From positions 1 through 36,053 of the forward strand of contig JANXXI010000130.1 in the NCBI GenBank assembly GCA_025350695.1: 36,053 nt of DNA. The letters run 5' to 3'. A model generated the notes under the pieces. That model was not told the origin of the DNA. It did not search any database and saw only the letters and a program-made list of their open reading frames with translations. The stretch's first letter is position 1. Each line of letters begins with the position of its first letter. The DNA comes from Acidobacteriota bacterium (GTDB lineage: Bacteria; Acidobacteriota; Terriglobia; Bryobacterales; Bryobacteraceae). Positions 15,577-25,342 of the stretch are shown one piece after another. Position numbers and translations under genes: made by a program.

Positions 15577-17010
15577 CTACCGGAACAACCGCCGCTCACG
15601 CCGCAAGAACGCGGGCATCTCCAACTCATCCTCGGCACTCTGCGAAGGCGGACCGGGCTGCGGCGTAGGCACCGCCGCTGCAGGCTGCGGCTGAGCAACA
15701 GGCGGAGGAGCCACAGGCTCGGAAGCAGCGTACAATTGTTGCTCCACAACCATCATATGCTCCGGTTCCGGCTCAAAATGCGACACCGCCACCATCACCG
15801 GCTCGGGCATCGGCTCGATCGGCAAAGGCGGAGGCTGCGGAATCACCACTGGCTGCGGGGCCACGGAAGTCGCCTGATCTAACTCCACCAATCCAGACGG
15901 CCTCGAAACCACTACTCTTTCTACAATCGGAATATTCACCGGCACAGGGGCACTCACCGGCTGCACACGCGTCACCGTCGCCGCCGCCCTGCGATCCACC
16001 GGCGGCAGATTCGACCGTTCAAACCCCGTTGCAATCACCGTGATCTTCGCTTCCTGCTCAGACCCTTCCTTCAGCACTACACCGAAGTTGATCTGCACGT
16101 CCTCATTCTCGGCTGCGTCGCGAATCAGGTTACATGCCTCGCTCACCTCATGCAATCCCAAATGCTGCGTGCCTGTGATGTTGATAAGAATTCCCTTGGC
16201 CCCGCGCACTCCGCCTTCTTCGAGCAAGTCGCAGGAAATCGCTTTCTTAGCCGCCTCAATCACCGCATTCTCGCCGGTGGCGGAGGCCGTGCCCATCATG
16301 GCGTAACCCATGCCCTGCATGATCGCCCGAATATCGGAAAAGTCGCGATTCACCAAACCAGGCGTCGTGATGATATCGGCAATGCCTTGCACCGCTTGCC
16401 GCAACACATCGTCAGCAGTCTTAAAGGCTTCTAAAAACGACGTCCCTTTCGGCGCCAGGCCCAGCAGTTTGTCGTTGGGAATCGAAATTATAGTGTCGAC
16501 GGTCGCCGCCAGTTCGGCCAGCCCACGCTCGGCTAACTTGGCGCGCTTGGGACCTTCAAACGAAAACGGCTTGGTGACAACTGCCACCGTCAGCGCTCCC
16601 AATTCCTTGGCAAGCGACGCCACGATTGGAGCCGCACCCGTGCCCGTTCCACCACCCAAACAGGCAGTTACAAAAACAAGATCGGCGCCTTCCAGCGCCT
16701 CAACCAGCTTGCCGGTATCTTCAAGCGCTGCTTGCTTACCCACTTCCGGATCGGACCCGGCGCCTAACCCCTTGGTCAGTTTCGAGCCCAGACCAATTTT
16801 CAAAGGCACCGGCGAATGATCAAGCGCCTGTTGATCGGTATTTAGGACGTAGAATTCCACCCCACCGACGCCCGCCGTCAGCATGCGCGCCACGGCGTTC
16901 GATCCGCCGCCGCCTACGCCAAAGACTTTGATCTTTGTTCCCATCGGAGACGGTTCGTCCTCTTCGATGGTGAATTTCAGATCGTCCAGTTTAGAATCTC
17001 CAAAGGCCAT
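15577..17010 (-). CDS. ftsZ: Cell division protein FtsZ
   Basis: The tubulin-like GTPase that builds the Z-ring. GGGTGTG (119-125) is the tubulin signature; '[10 protein letters not shown]' (31-40) and the T7 loop 'NRDFSDI' near 220 are present. The core ends near residue 335. A long proline/glutamine/alanine-rich linker follows, and the C-terminal peptide '[14 protein letters not shown]' (464-477) is the docking site for FtsA and other partners. The linker is longer than in many bacteria. The Shine-Dalgarno AAGGAGG overlaps the ftsA stop codon. It is the last gene of the dcw cluster; no clear terminator follows. Confidence 0.98.
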   Translation of the reverse strand: MAFGDSKLDDLKFTIEEDEPSPMGTKIKVFGVGGGGSNAVARMLTAGVGGVEFYVLNTDQQALDHSPVPLKIGLGSKLTKGLGAGSDPEVGKQAALEDTGKLVEALEGADLVFVTACLGGGTGTGAAPIVASLAKELGALTVAVVTKPFSFEGPKRAKLAERGLAELAATVDTIISIPNDKLLGLAPKGTSFLEAFKTADDVLRQAVQGIADIITTPGLVNRDFSDIRAIMQGMGYAMMGTASATGENAVIEAAKKAISCDLLEEGGVRGAKGILINITGTQHLGLHEVSEACNLIRDAAENEDVQINFGVVLKEGSEQEAKITVIATGFERSNLPPVDRRAAATVTRVQPVSAPVPVNIPIVERVVVSRPSGLVELDQATSVAPQPVVIPQPPPLPIEPMPEPVMVAVSHFEPEPEHMMVVEQQLYAASEPVAPPPVAQPQPAAAVPTPQPGPPSQSAEDELEMPAFLRRERRLFR

Positions 17011-17015
17011 GGGGT

Positions 17016-17022
17016 CCTCCTT
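17016..17022 (-). promoter_or_regulatory. Strong ftsZ ribosome-binding site overlapping the ftsA stop
   Basis: On the minus strand AAGGAGG lies five bases before the ftsZ ATG and shares bases with the ftsA TAA. This is the best Shine-Dalgarno match in the cluster and fits the high demand for FtsZ relative to FtsA. Confidence 0.8.
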
Positions 17023-18220
17023 ATCGCATCACCAGGCTCAGCAGCCCGGGTGATTTCCTACGCTGATCTTTATGTTGTTTTAGCCGGCCGGAATACATCG
17101 CCAATCCAGCCGCGGTGGTCCACGAAGGATTATCCAGCTCCTCCGGCCAATCCTGAATACCAATCGCCAAACCGTTGTGCGCCGGGCAGTTCAACACGCG
17201 TTCCGCCATGTCGCACATACCGTTCAACATGGCCCCGCCGCCGGTTAGAACCACGCCTTCAAGCAATGACCGTTCCATACCCGCCTGTTCCAATTCCTTG
17301 CGGATATAGAGGAACAGCTCTTCGGCGCGTGCTTCCAAAATCTCGTTCAACTGGCGGCGCGTGGCTTCTCTTTGCGGTCTCCCTTCTCCTGAAGGAATCT
17401 CGATGAGCGTGTTATCGGCCGTGAGGCCCAAAATTGCGCAGCCGTACTCTTCTTTCAATTTATTGGCTTCGTCATAGCCTACCGCGAAGCCGTAAGCCAC
17501 GTCGCGCGTGAAATGATCGGCGGAAACCGGCAGGCTTGAAGCCTGCACCATCGCCTCGCCGTCGTAAATTACAATATTGGTCGAGTGCGCGCCGATGTCC
17601 ACCAGCGCCACGCCCTTGCTGCGGTCTTCGGGAAGTATCGAGGCATAGGCTCCGGCCATCGCCTCAAACACCGTTTCTTCAACCGCTAAATGCGCCTGAT
17701 GCACGGCCGACACTAGACTTTGATGATCGTATGCTGACGTGGTCACCACATGTACATTCGCTTCAAGCCGCGAGCATTTCATACCTTTCGGATTGCGAAA
17801 CCCCGCCCGCCCATCGACTGTGAAATCCTGCGGGAATACCTGCAGCAGCGTCCGATCGTTTTCCAGTTGCACGCGGCACGCTAGTTCCACCGCATAACCC
17901 ATATCGGACTGTTCCACTTCGCGCGGTCGTCCAAATTCGTAACGGCCCATGGCATTCGCCCCGCCAATCGCCGTGCCACCCATGCCCACCACAACCGATT
18001 CCAAACTCACTTGCGCGTTCTTTTCCGCCTCGCGAGCCGCAAGTCGAATTGATTCACTCATCTGCGGTTGTTCTTTGATGCGGCTTTTCACCCAGCCGCG
18101 CGAAGCCACCTCGCCCGCGCCAAGGAAACGGATACGAGTATCTTCAACCAAACAAATGACACACCGGGTTTTCGCGCTGCCGGCATCTAAGCCAACAGCC
18201 AGACGGGCTTTAATGGCCAC
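17021..18220 (-). CDS. ftsA: Cell division protein FtsA
   Basis: A 399-residue actin-family ATPase that ties FtsZ to the membrane. It opens with the phosphate-1 motif '[14 protein letters not shown]', and carries the SHS2 insert, '[18 protein letters not shown]' (phosphate 2) and '[13 protein letters not shown]' (adenosine motif). The C terminus '[10 protein letters not shown]' is a short amphipathic helix for membrane binding. The start is GTG with AGGAGGA five bases upstream, inside the end of ftsQ (11-base overlap). Confidence 0.96.
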   Translation of the reverse strand: MAIKARLAVGLDAGSAKTRCVICLVEDTRIRFLGAGEVASRGWVKSRIKEQPQMSESIRLAAREAEKNAQVSLESVVVGMGGTAIGGANAMGRYEFGRPREVEQSDMGYAVELACRVQLENDRTLLQVFPQDFTVDGRAGFRNPKGMKCSRLEANVHVVTTSAYDHQSLVSAVHQAHLAVEETVFEAMAGAYASILPEDRSKGVALVDIGAHSTNIVIYDGEAMVQASSLPVSADHFTRDVAYGFAVGYDEANKLKEEYGCAILGLTADNTLIEIPSGEGRPQREATRRQLNEILEARAEELFLYIRKELEQAGMERSLLEGVVLTGGGAMLNGMCDMAERVLNCPAHNGLAIGIQDWPEELDNPSWTTAAGLAMYSGRLKQHKDQRRKSPGLLSLVMR

Positions 18221-19085
18221 CAGGTTCCTCCTGCGCCTTCTTTTGTAATGATGATACTACGGTTGAGTTGGCAGTAAGGGGAATAGCGGTAATACGATCC
18301 TCCAGGCGGAGGTCGAACGATGCGGCATCGGGAGCCTTGCGGTTCACATCTTCAAAGTAGGGAATGAAGCGCGCCAGACGCGAGCCAAAGTGCCTATCCC
18401 CCAATATTAAATTCACAGCGCGGTCCTTCATTTGCAACATAACGCGCACGTTATCCGAATCGGCAATGTCCACTTCTGAAATCCTGGATGCCGTATCCCC
18501 AGCCTCTTCAAGCACCTTCATCAATCGACGGACGCGGAGCTTACGGTCGTCCAAAGTAAGTTTTGAGCTGATCCCGGTCAGCACCGGCAAATCGAACTTT
18601 TCCGGCTTTTCCTGGCCCATTATTACACCTTCGGCGTCGATCAACGACGGTCGCTGCTTATCATCTCCATCGGCAGGAAGCTCCAAAAAAGCTATAGGCT
18701 CCCTTTCCACAACTTCAATTCGCAGCTGGTTGGGCCAGACGCGCGCCACACGCGCTTCCTTAATCCAACCAATGGCCAACAGACGGCGGCGGCGCTCCGC
18801 AATCGGAATGTTGTAGATACTGCGTCCAAAATCGTTGGCGAATTCATGGGCGATTCTTTGCCGGCTCGAGTGCTTCACCCCATCCATAAGGATACTCTTT
18901 GGGTCTTCACCCGGGTCAGGCACGGCCAGCAGGAAGCGGCTATCCACCATTAGAAAGTGGTTCGCTTCGCTATAAGCCCAGTAACTTCCCAGAATCCCCA
19001 CGCAAACGGCAAACGTCAGGCTGATTACCTTAAAGGCAAACCGCCACTGACTTACTCCTGGAGCCGTAATTTCTTTAACCGCCAT
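18210..19085 (-). CDS. ftsQ: Cell division protein FtsQ/DivIB
   Basis: From the ATG at 19085 the protein has 291 residues: a short cytoplasmic tail, one membrane helix (about 17-38), a POTRA domain ('[42 protein letters not shown]' split over about 90-135) and the FtsQ beta domain. It scaffolds the divisome with FtsL and FtsB. I prefer this start to the GTG nine bases earlier because GAGAGGTG is then correctly spaced. It overlaps the end of murC by 11 bases. Confidence 0.92.
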   Translation of the reverse strand: MAVKEITAPGVSQWRFAFKVISLTFAVCVGILGSYWAYSEANHFLMVDSRFLLAVPDPGEDPKSILMDGVKHSSRQRIAHEFANDFGRSIYNIPIAERRRRLLAIGWIKEARVARVWPNQLRIEVVEREPIAFLELPADGDDKQRPSLIDAEGVIMGQEKPEKFDLPVLTGISSKLTLDDRKLRVRRLMKVLEEAGDTASRISEVDIADSDNVRVMLQMKDRAVNLILGDRHFGSRLARFIPYFEDVNRKAPDAASFDLRLEDRITAIPLTANSTVVSSLQKKAQEEPGGH

Positions 19086-20463
19086 GGACTTCACCTCTCA
19101 ATAAAGACAGTACCTTGTCACCCGCCTGCCATACACTTCCGGCGCCTAAAGTTATCACCGCATCGCCCGGCTCGGCCACCGCAGCCACGGCTTTCGCGGC
19201 GGCGTCAATGCTGCCGGCATAGCTAACTCCGCGATGTCCAAATCCGCGGATACGTTCCGCTAGGGATTCACCGGAAATCCCTTCAATCGGCTTTTCCGAT
19301 GCTGCGTAAATGTCCAGCACAAACACCGAATCGGCCTGATGGAAAGCGCGCGCAAATTCGTCCAGCAATGCCGCTGTCCGCGTGTAACGATGCGGTTGAA
19401 ACAGGACGTGAATCCTACGGAACTGGCACAACTTAGCAGCGCCCAACGTGGCGCGAATTTCCGTTGGGTGGTGGCCGTAGTCGTCAATCACCTTAACGCC
19501 CTTAGCTTCGCCACGCACTTGGAAGCGCCGGTCCACACCGGCGTAAGTCTTCAGTCCCTCGCGAATCGTATCGGCGGGAACGTCCAGTTCCAAAGCCACG
19601 GCGATGGCCGCGGTGGCGTTCCAAACGTTGTGCCGGCCTGGTGCCCGAATGCTAAACCGTCCTAAATCCTCGCCCTTGAAGCGCAGGTTGAATTCGCTTT
19701 GAAAGGGCATGCAGTTGGCGTCAACAATGCACAGATCGGCTTGGGAACTGAACCCATATGTAATCACCCGGCGACGCACGCGGCACAGCACGTGTTGAAT
19801 GTTTTCGTCATCCAGGCAAAGGATCGCCGCGCCGTAGAAGGGAACTTTATTGACGAAATCGACGAACGCCTGGCGGATCTCTTCGATGGACGAATAGTGA
19901 TCCAGGTGCTCGCGATCGACGTTAGTGACAACCGCCACGATCGGCGCCAGCTTGAGGAACGACCCATCGCTTTCATCCGATTCCACTACAAGGAAATCGC
20001 TCTTGCCCAAGCGTGCATTCGCGCCGCCAAGGGTGCCTACTTTACCGCCAACCACCACTGTCGGGTCAAGCCCGGCGTGGCTCAAAACAGCGGCGGTCAT
20101 TGAAGTTGTGGTGGTCTTTCCATGACTCCCCGCCACGGCTATGCCGAACTTCAGGCGCATCAACTCGGCTAATAATTCTCCGCGCGGAATTACCGGAATC
20201 CCCAACCGGCGCGCCTCGCGGACTTCGGCATTGGTTTCGTCCACGGCTGATGTGACCACAAGCACTTTCGCATCGCCGATGTTCGTTGCCTGATGCCCTT
20301 CGTACACCGTCGCCCCTAACTTCGCCAGACGCTCGGTTGTAGGGGAAAGCCGTTGGTCACTTCCACTAATCCTATAGCCCAACGTCAGCAAGACCTCCGC
20401 AATGCCACTCATGCCAATGCCGCCGATTCCAGTGAAGTGAAAGTGTTGAGGTTTAAAAAACAT
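19075..20463 (-). CDS. murC: UDP-N-acetylmuramate-L-alanine ligase MurC
   Basis: A 462-residue Mur ligase adding L-alanine to UDP-MurNAc. The N-terminal '[17 protein letters not shown]' binds UDP, '[11 protein letters not shown]' is the ATP P-loop, and '[15 protein letters not shown]' and '[10 protein letters not shown]' complete the ligase signature. This is the first amino-acid-adding step. In many bacteria murB and ddl follow murC; here ftsQ follows directly, so those genes must lie elsewhere. Confidence 0.97.
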   Translation of the reverse strand: MFFKPQHFHFTGIGGIGMSGIAEVLLTLGYRISGSDQRLSPTTERLAKLGATVYEGHQATNIGDAKVLVVTSAVDETNAEVREARRLGIPVIPRGELLAELMRLKFGIAVAGSHGKTTTTSMTAAVLSHAGLDPTVVVGGKVGTLGGANARLGKSDFLVVESDESDGSFLKLAPIVAVVTNVDREHLDHYSSIEEIRQAFVDFVNKVPFYGAAILCLDDENIQHVLCRVRRRVITYGFSSQADLCIVDANCMPFQSEFNLRFKGEDLGRFSIRAPGRHNVWNATAAIAVALELDVPADTIREGLKTYAGVDRRFQVRGEAKGVKVIDDYGHHPTEIRATLGAAKLCQFRRIHVLFQPHRYTRTAALLDEFARAFHQADSVFVLDIYAASEKPIEGISGESLAERIRGFGHRGVSYAGSIDAAAKAVAAVAEPGDAVITLGAGSVWQAGDKVLSLLRGEVHGG

Positions 20464-20510
20464 TATTTAGATCGTATTCACTCTTAGAGACTACCCCGTC
20501 CGTGGTGGGG

Positions 20511-20526
20511 CGGACCCCCTGGTCCG
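20511..20526. repeat. Dispersed hairpin repeat between murG and murC (CGGACC-CCCT-GGTCCG)
   Basis: A perfect 6-bp stem with a CCCT loop, preceded by GGTGGGG, lies in the 104-base gap between murG and murC. The same GTGGGGCGGAYCCCCTGGTC core recurs at 24138-24178 between mraY and murD. It looks like a small repetitive intergenic element carried inside the cluster and read through by its transcript. Confidence 0.65.
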
Positions 20527-20567
20527 ACTGTCCGGTTTCTGAAGCATCTTTGAAGCGGCAAGTGATC

Positions 20568-21641
20568 TCACTTCGCAGCCTCTTCCAGCACGTCCACTGC
20601 CCGTTTCAGCGCCTCTGGCTTCGCCAACCCACGTGCCGCAGTGCCCATCCGGTCAAGCGCTCCCCTGCCTTCCGACAAAGTGTGAATCTCCGCCACCATC
20701 CGTTCGCCAGTCATCTCAGCGTCCAGCACCATCGTCGCCGCGCCGGCATCCCGCATCGCCTCGGCATTTTTCAATTGATGCTGGTCCGACGCAAACGGAA
20801 ACGGAACCAGCACCGACGGCTTACCCGCCGCGGAAAGCTCACTCACGGTTCCAGCCCCGCTGCGGCAGATGATCAAGTCCGCCTCGGCGAACGCTTTCGG
20901 CATGTCATCCACAAAGTCATTCAAGCGCCCGTCATACTTGCCATGCTTGAATTCCTCCAAAAGCTCGGCAAACGATTCCACGCCGGATTGATGAATCCAG
21001 CGAATCTTCATTCCAGCTTCCTTGGCGATTCGCCATGCCGCCCGCGCTGCATTGTTCAGTGTGCGCGACCCACGGCTGCCGCCAGTAACCAAAACGGTAA
21101 AAAGCTCACTGCGCTTCCTGGGCTGTATCTTGAAAAATTCGTCTCGCACCGGTAAGCCGCAAACTTCCCAACATCCAGGACGGAAAAACTTCCCGGCCTC
21201 CTCGAACATCACCAGCGCCCGGTAGGCAAGCCCTGCCATTTTGCGATTGGTTAACCCTGGCATTGCGTTCGGCTCCATGACCACCACCGGAACACCCAAA
21301 CTCGCAGCTGCAAGCACCGTCGGCCCAGCCACAAAACCGCCCATGCTAAAAACCGCCGCCGCTTTTTCTTTTTGCAAAACCGCACGGGCAGCGCGAATTG
21401 CTCCAGGCATTTTCAGCGTCATCCTTGCCATGGCTCCCAGGCCTAATCCCTTAATGCCGCCGATGTCCACCCACTCAATCGGAAAACCGGCCTGCGGAAC
21501 CAGCTTCGATTCCATTCCCTTCCTGGTTCCGATGAACAGCGCCTTGTGTCCACGCCGTTTCAGTTCACGCGCCACGGCCACGGCGGGAACCACATGCCCA
21601 CCCGTTCCGCCACCGGCCATCACGAACGTCTTGCCCGTCAT
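20568..21641 (-). CDS. murG: Lipid II synthase MurG (UDP-GlcNAc transferase)
   Basis: A 357-residue GT28 glycosyltransferase that adds GlcNAc to lipid I at the inner face of the membrane. 'AGGGTGGHVVPAVAVA' near the N terminus, 'VTGGSRGSRTLN' at mid-length and 'CRSGAGTVSELSAAGKPSVLVPFPFASDQHQ' (read in parts) in the donor-binding domain are all present. Its ATG overlaps the ftsW stop (ATGA). Confidence 0.97.
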   Translation of the reverse strand: MTGKTFVMAGGGTGGHVVPAVAVARELKRRGHKALFIGTRKGMESKLVPQAGFPIEWVDIGGIKGLGLGAMARMTLKMPGAIRAARAVLQKEKAAAVFSMGGFVAGPTVLAAASLGVPVVVMEPNAMPGLTNRKMAGLAYRALVMFEEAGKFFRPGCWEVCGLPVRDEFFKIQPRKRSELFTVLVTGGSRGSRTLNNAARAAWRIAKEAGMKIRWIHQSGVESFAELLEEFKHGKYDGRLNDFVDDMPKAFAEADLIICRSGAGTVSELSAAGKPSVLVPFPFASDQHQLKNAEAMRDAGAATMVLDAEMTGERMVAEIHTLSEGRGALDRMGTAARGLAKPEALKRAVDVLEEAAK

Positions 21642-22780
21642 TCGGATTGTTCACTTACACTCAGCAACATTCCAAGCGAAACCAAGGTGCTCAACAAGGA
21701 ACTGCCTCCGTAGCTAATCATGGGCAAAGGAATTCCCTTGGTGGGGATCATGTCCAACACCATCGTCATATTAATGAACGCCTGCACGGTGATGGCCACC
21801 GTCACGCCAAGAGCAAGGTAGCGCCCGAAATCATCAGGCGCGACGAAGTACAATCGAGTCCCTCGCCACAAAATCACCACGAATCCCATTAGCACGCCAG
21901 TTGCGCCCCATAGACCCAATTCTTCTCCTACAATCGCGTAGATGCAATCGGTTTGCGCTTCTGGAAGAAACATCAATTTCTGATGGCTTTGCATCAATCC
22001 CATACCAAGCACACCCCCGGAACCAATGGCGATTTTCGCCTGGCGCGCCTGATAGCCGTAGTCCCCCGTGTTGGAGGATTGGCGAATATAGTTTTTGACA
22101 TGTTCACCCGGATCAATGCGGTCAAGGATCGTGAATTCCGGGTCGACAAAACCTACGATTCGGCCAACACGATAGCCTTTGGAGAGTACAAAGGCAGTCC
22201 CGGCAACGGCCAGCAAAAGTCCAGCTGTCCCCACCATTCGCCAACTTAATCCCGCCACGAAAAAGAGAATGCCCGCGGTGAGCGCAAGCACCAACGCGGT
22301 CCCCAGATCGCCGATACCGATGGAAAGAAAAAGCAACCCCAACACTAGCCCGGCTGGGGCCAGCGAATACCGTGCGTTGTTGATTGTCCGGCCCTTCCAA
22401 CTGACAAAGTAGGCAAGAAAGAGAATTAACGCAGGCTTGGCAAGTTCGGAGGGTTGAATCCCGGCGCCTCCGAATCGAATCCAGCGGTGCGTGCCGCGGT
22501 CAACGAAAACTGCAATTACTTGCAGGAACACGACCAAGCCCAAGGCTCCGAAAGCCCATTGGGCGGTTTGCAGTTTCGCGTAATTAAGACGCTTAAAGAA
22601 CATCAAAACGGGCACCGAAATAGCTAGCCAGATCAACTGCCATTTCAGGAAGTGCGTCATCTCCATGCGATAGCGAGTTTCGGCAACAGCGCTGGACGAA
22701 GAGAAAACCATGATCACGCCGAAGAAGATCAGCGCCAAAATCGTATAGAACAAAACTCTGTCTGTGCGTCGATGTGTCAT
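21638..22780 (-). CDS. ftsW: Peptidoglycan glycosyltransferase FtsW
   Basis: A 380-residue SEDS-family polymerase with about ten membrane helices. 'MVFSSSSAVAE', 'GIQPSELAKPALILFLAYF', 'MGLMQSHQKLMFLPEAQTDCIYAIVGEELG' and the final 'KGIPLPMISYGGSS' (each read as parts) are the family's hallmark segments. The last includes the catalytic loop region. It works with FtsI at the septum. Six bases separate it from the murD stop. Confidence 0.96.
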   Translation of the reverse strand: MTHRRTDRVLFYTILALIFFGVIMVFSSSSAVAETRYRMEMTHFLKWQLIWLAISVPVLMFFKRLNYAKLQTAQWAFGALGLVVFLQVIAVFVDRGTHRWIRFGGAGIQPSELAKPALILFLAYFVSWKGRTINNARYSLAPAGLVLGLLFLSIGIGDLGTALVLALTAGILFFVAGLSWRMVGTAGLLLAVAGTAFVLSKGYRVGRIVGFVDPEFTILDRIDPGEHVKNYIRQSSNTGDYGYQARQAKIAIGSGGVLGMGLMQSHQKLMFLPEAQTDCIYAIVGEELGLWGATGVLMGFVVILWRGTRLYFVAPDDFGRYLALGVTVAITVQAFINMTMVLDMIPTKGIPLPMISYGGSSLLSTLVSLGMLLSVSEQSE

Positions 22781-22786
22781 TTTTAT

Positions 22787-24085
22787 TTAATCCAACAGTG
22801 CCGTTACAAGCTGCTTGAAGGCGCGGCCCCTCTCCTCATAATTAACGAATTGATCGTAGCTGGCTGTGCCCGGCGAAAGCAGAACCGTGTCGCCGGGTTT
22901 GGCGTTGCACGACGCTGTTTCAACTGCCTCCGCAAGCGTTCCGCAAACTTCAATCGGCATGTGTTGACCTAACTGGCTCTTAAGCAATTCCGCTATTTTA
23001 CCAATTAGTAACACCTTTGTAACCCGTGGCGAGAACAGAATAAGGCTGGTATAGTCCAACCCCTTGTCCGATCCGCCAAGTATCAACCAGACTCCGATTT
23101 CAAATGCTCCCAGTGCGGTCGACGTGGCTTCGGCGGTAGTCGATTTCGAATCGTTGTAATACTTCACTCCGCGCCGTTCCCGTACAAATTCAATGCGATG
23201 TTCCACACCACGAAATTCCCGGGCCGCCTCGGCGACACCCGTAACGTTTCCGCCGGCCAACATCACCACCGCCATGGCAACCATGCAATTTTCCACATTG
23301 TGCTGACCGGGAATTCCCAAGTTTGCCGCTTCCACGACGCGAAATCCATTCCAAGTAATCCAGCCATCTTCTAATCCAGCGCCTTTTTCCGCCGGACCGA
23401 ACGCGTTGAACCTTACCAGTTCACCCTTCACTTCACGCGCCAGTTCCGATTTACAGTCGAGCACGGCGAAGCTGCTTCGACTCTGCGTTTGAAGCAACCG
23501 CGCCTTCGCCGCCACATAGGCTTCCATGGTGTGGTGCCTGTCCATGTGGTTCGCCGTCAAATTTAGAACTGCCGCGATGCGCGCCTGAAAGGCTTCCACC
23601 GTTTCCAACTGAAAACTGGACAGTTCTAAAAGGTTCCACTGATCCTCATGCGAAGTGGCGACCATGTCTGTAACCGGACGTCCAAGGTTGCCGCCGCTTT
23701 GGCACGGAACGCCGGAAGCTTCCATCATCTTTTGCGCCCAGGTGGTGGTAGTTGTCTTCCCGTTGGAACCAGTTATTCCGATTACCGGCCCAAGCAGAAA
23801 GGGTGCCGCTAATTCCACTTCGCCAACGATTTTCACTCGGGCGTTCCGGGCATTTTCAAAATACGGTTTTTCCAGCGGTACGCCTGGCGATTGCACTATC
23901 AGGTCAAACTCCGGCTTAGTGGATTCGGAAAGCAGCTCAAACTTCAGATCAAGACGCGCGGCTAGGACGGCGCCGTCGGGCATGGATTGGAGCGGCTTCT
24001 CATCACCCAACGTGACTGTGCCGCCGCGCGAATGAACGAACTCCGCCGCAGCTCGTCCAGATTTGCCGAGTCCCGCCACTAACAC
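22787..24085 (-). CDS. murD: UDP-MurNAc-L-Ala-D-glutamate ligase MurD
   Basis: A 432-residue Mur ligase adding D-glutamate. It opens with 'LVAGLGKSGRAAAEF' (UDP-binding), has the P-loop 'GITGSNGKTTTTTWA', 'QHNVENCMVAM' and the late 'YNDSKSTTAEATSTAL'. No ATG is available near the expected start. GTG at 24085, with AGAAGGG six bases ahead, is the best choice, though it begins inside the first strand; in-frame codons upstream (KLEGKR) look like normal MurD, so a rarer start (ATT at about 24109) is possible. A 120-base gap with repeats separates it from mraY. Confidence 0.95.
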   Translation of the reverse strand: MLVAGLGKSGRAAAEFVHSRGGTVTLGDEKPLQSMPDGAVLAARLDLKFELLSESTKPEFDLIVQSPGVPLEKPYFENARNARVKIVGEVELAAPFLLGPVIGITGSNGKTTTTTWAQKMMEASGVPCQSGGNLGRPVTDMVATSHEDQWNLLELSSFQLETVEAFQARIAAVLNLTANHMDRHHTMEAYVAAKARLLQTQSRSSFAVLDCKSELAREVKGELVRFNAFGPAEKGAGLEDGWITWNGFRVVEAANLGIPGQHNVENCMVAMAVVMLAGGNVTGVAEAAREFRGVEHRIEFVRERRGVKYYNDSKSTTAEATSTALGAFEIGVWLILGGSDKGLDYTSLILFSPRVTKVLLIGKIAELLKSQLGQHMPIEVCGTLAEAVETASCNAKPGDTVLLSPGTASYDQFVNYEERGRAFKQLVTALLD

Positions 24086-24137
24086 GCGTTTCCCTTCTAA
24101 CTTCGTAATATTCCCCTTACGTGAATCCTTATGAGCA

Positions 24138-24178
24138 GTGGGGCGGATCCCCTGGTCTGCGGAGGACCCCCTGGTCCG
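24138..24178. repeat. Dispersed repeat between mraY and murD, tandem double copy
   Basis: Two versions of GGAYCCCCTGGTC (24146-24158 and 24164-24176) follow GTGGGGC. The second forms GGACC, loop CCCT, GGTCC. The first is imperfect. This is the same element as at 20511-20526. Confidence 0.65.
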
Positions 24179-24182
24179 ACCG

Positions 24183-24202
24183 GGCCGGACGCAAGTCCGG
24201 CC
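24183..24202 (-). terminator. Eight-bp hairpin directly behind mraY
   Basis: GGCCGGAC, loop GCAA, GTCCGGCC is a perfect stem-loop three bases past the mraY stop. It has no T-run, and essential genes lie downstream, so it more likely slows or stabilises the message than ends it. Confidence 0.5.
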
Positions 24203-24205
24203 ACT

Positions 24206-25342
24206 CTAACGTAACTTCAAGGTCGTCAATGCGAACAACGCCATCACCAAACCCAAAATCCAAAACCGGATAATCACCTTCGATTCGTGCCACCCCAACT
24301 GCTCAAAGTGATGATGCAATGGAGCCATCTTGAAAATACGCTTTCCGCCGCGCAACTTGAAACTTCCAACTTGCAAAATTACCGAAAGCGCTTCAATTAC
24401 ATAAACTCCACCTAAGAAGACTAGTAGAATTTCCTGCTTGATCAGCACCGACACAACGCCCAGTGCCCCACCCAACGAAAGCGACCCCACGTCGCCCATG
24501 AATATCTCAGCCGGGTGGGCGTTGTACCACAGAAACCCAATCGACGCTCCAGTCATAGCGCCACAAAATATAGTCAATTCACTGGCGCCAGGTAATCGCG
24601 CCAGATCCAAATAGGTAGCGAACGTCCTATGGCCACTGACGTAGCAGAGCATCGTCATCGCGCCGGCCGAAATAATCATCAGGCCAATCGCCAAGCCATC
24701 CAGCCCGTCCGTTACATTCACGGCATTCGAGGCGCCCACCAACACAAACACCACGAAGCCAAAGAAGGCCACAAATGCTAAAGGGTAGGTCCAGCTGTCT
24801 TGGAGGAACTGTTCAAATAACAAATTCGGCTTGTACTGCTTCACAAAGGGAATATTAATGGAAGTATCGTAAAGTCCCTTCGCCCGCAAGATTAGTAACA
24901 TCACTCCAACGGCCGACCCTACCAATGCTTGCAAAGCCAACTTTCCCCGAGCCGTCAAACCTAAGTTACGTTTCTTAGTTACCTTGGTATAGTCATCCAC
25001 AAACCCAATGGCCCCGAAAGCCACTAATCCAAACATCGCCACCCATACGTAGGCATTGGTCAAATTAGCCCACAACAGAGTAGGAATCAAAATCGAACTA
25101 ATGATCAGCAAACCGCCCATAGTCGGGGTTCCGGCTTTCTTCTGGTGAGACTTCGGCCCTTCCTCTCGTATGTGCTGTCCGATCTGGAATTCCCGTAACT
25201 TGCGAATCATCCACGGTCCTAACAGCAGCGAAATAAATAGAGCAGTCAGGCTGGCGAATGCCGTGCGAAATGTAACATAGCTGAACAGACGCAGCGGCGT
25301 AAAATACCGATACAGCTGTTCGTAAAGCAACCAATAGAGCAT
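24206..25342 (-). CDS. mraY: Phospho-MurNAc-pentapeptide transferase MraY (lipid I synthesis)
   Basis: A 378-residue polytopic membrane enzyme moving phospho-MurNAc-pentapeptide to undecaprenyl phosphate. Key segments: '[10 protein letters not shown]', the double aspartate in '[10 protein letters not shown]', '[12 protein letters not shown]', '[15 protein letters not shown]' and '[19 protein letters not shown]'. Its start shares one base with the murF stop (TAATG). Slightly longer at the N terminus than the usual 360 residues. Confidence 0.97.
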   Translation of the reverse strand: MLYWLLYEQLYRYFTPLRLFSYVTFRTAFASLTALFISLLLGPWMIRKLREFQIGQHIREEGPKSHQKKAGTPTMGGLLIISSILIPTLLWANLTNAYVWVAMFGLVAFGAIGFVDDYTKVTKKRNLGLTARGKLALQALVGSAVGVMLLILRAKGLYDTSINIPFVKQYKPNLLFEQFLQDSWTYPLAFVAFFGFVVFVLVGASNAVNVTDGLDGLAIGLMIISAGAMTMLCYVSGHRTFATYLDLARLPGASELTIFCGAMTGASIGFLWYNAHPAEIFMGDVGSLSLGGALGVVSVLIKQEILLVFLGGVYVIEALSVILQVGSFKLRGGKRIFKMAPLHHHFEQLGWHESKVIIRFWILGLVMALFALTTLKLR

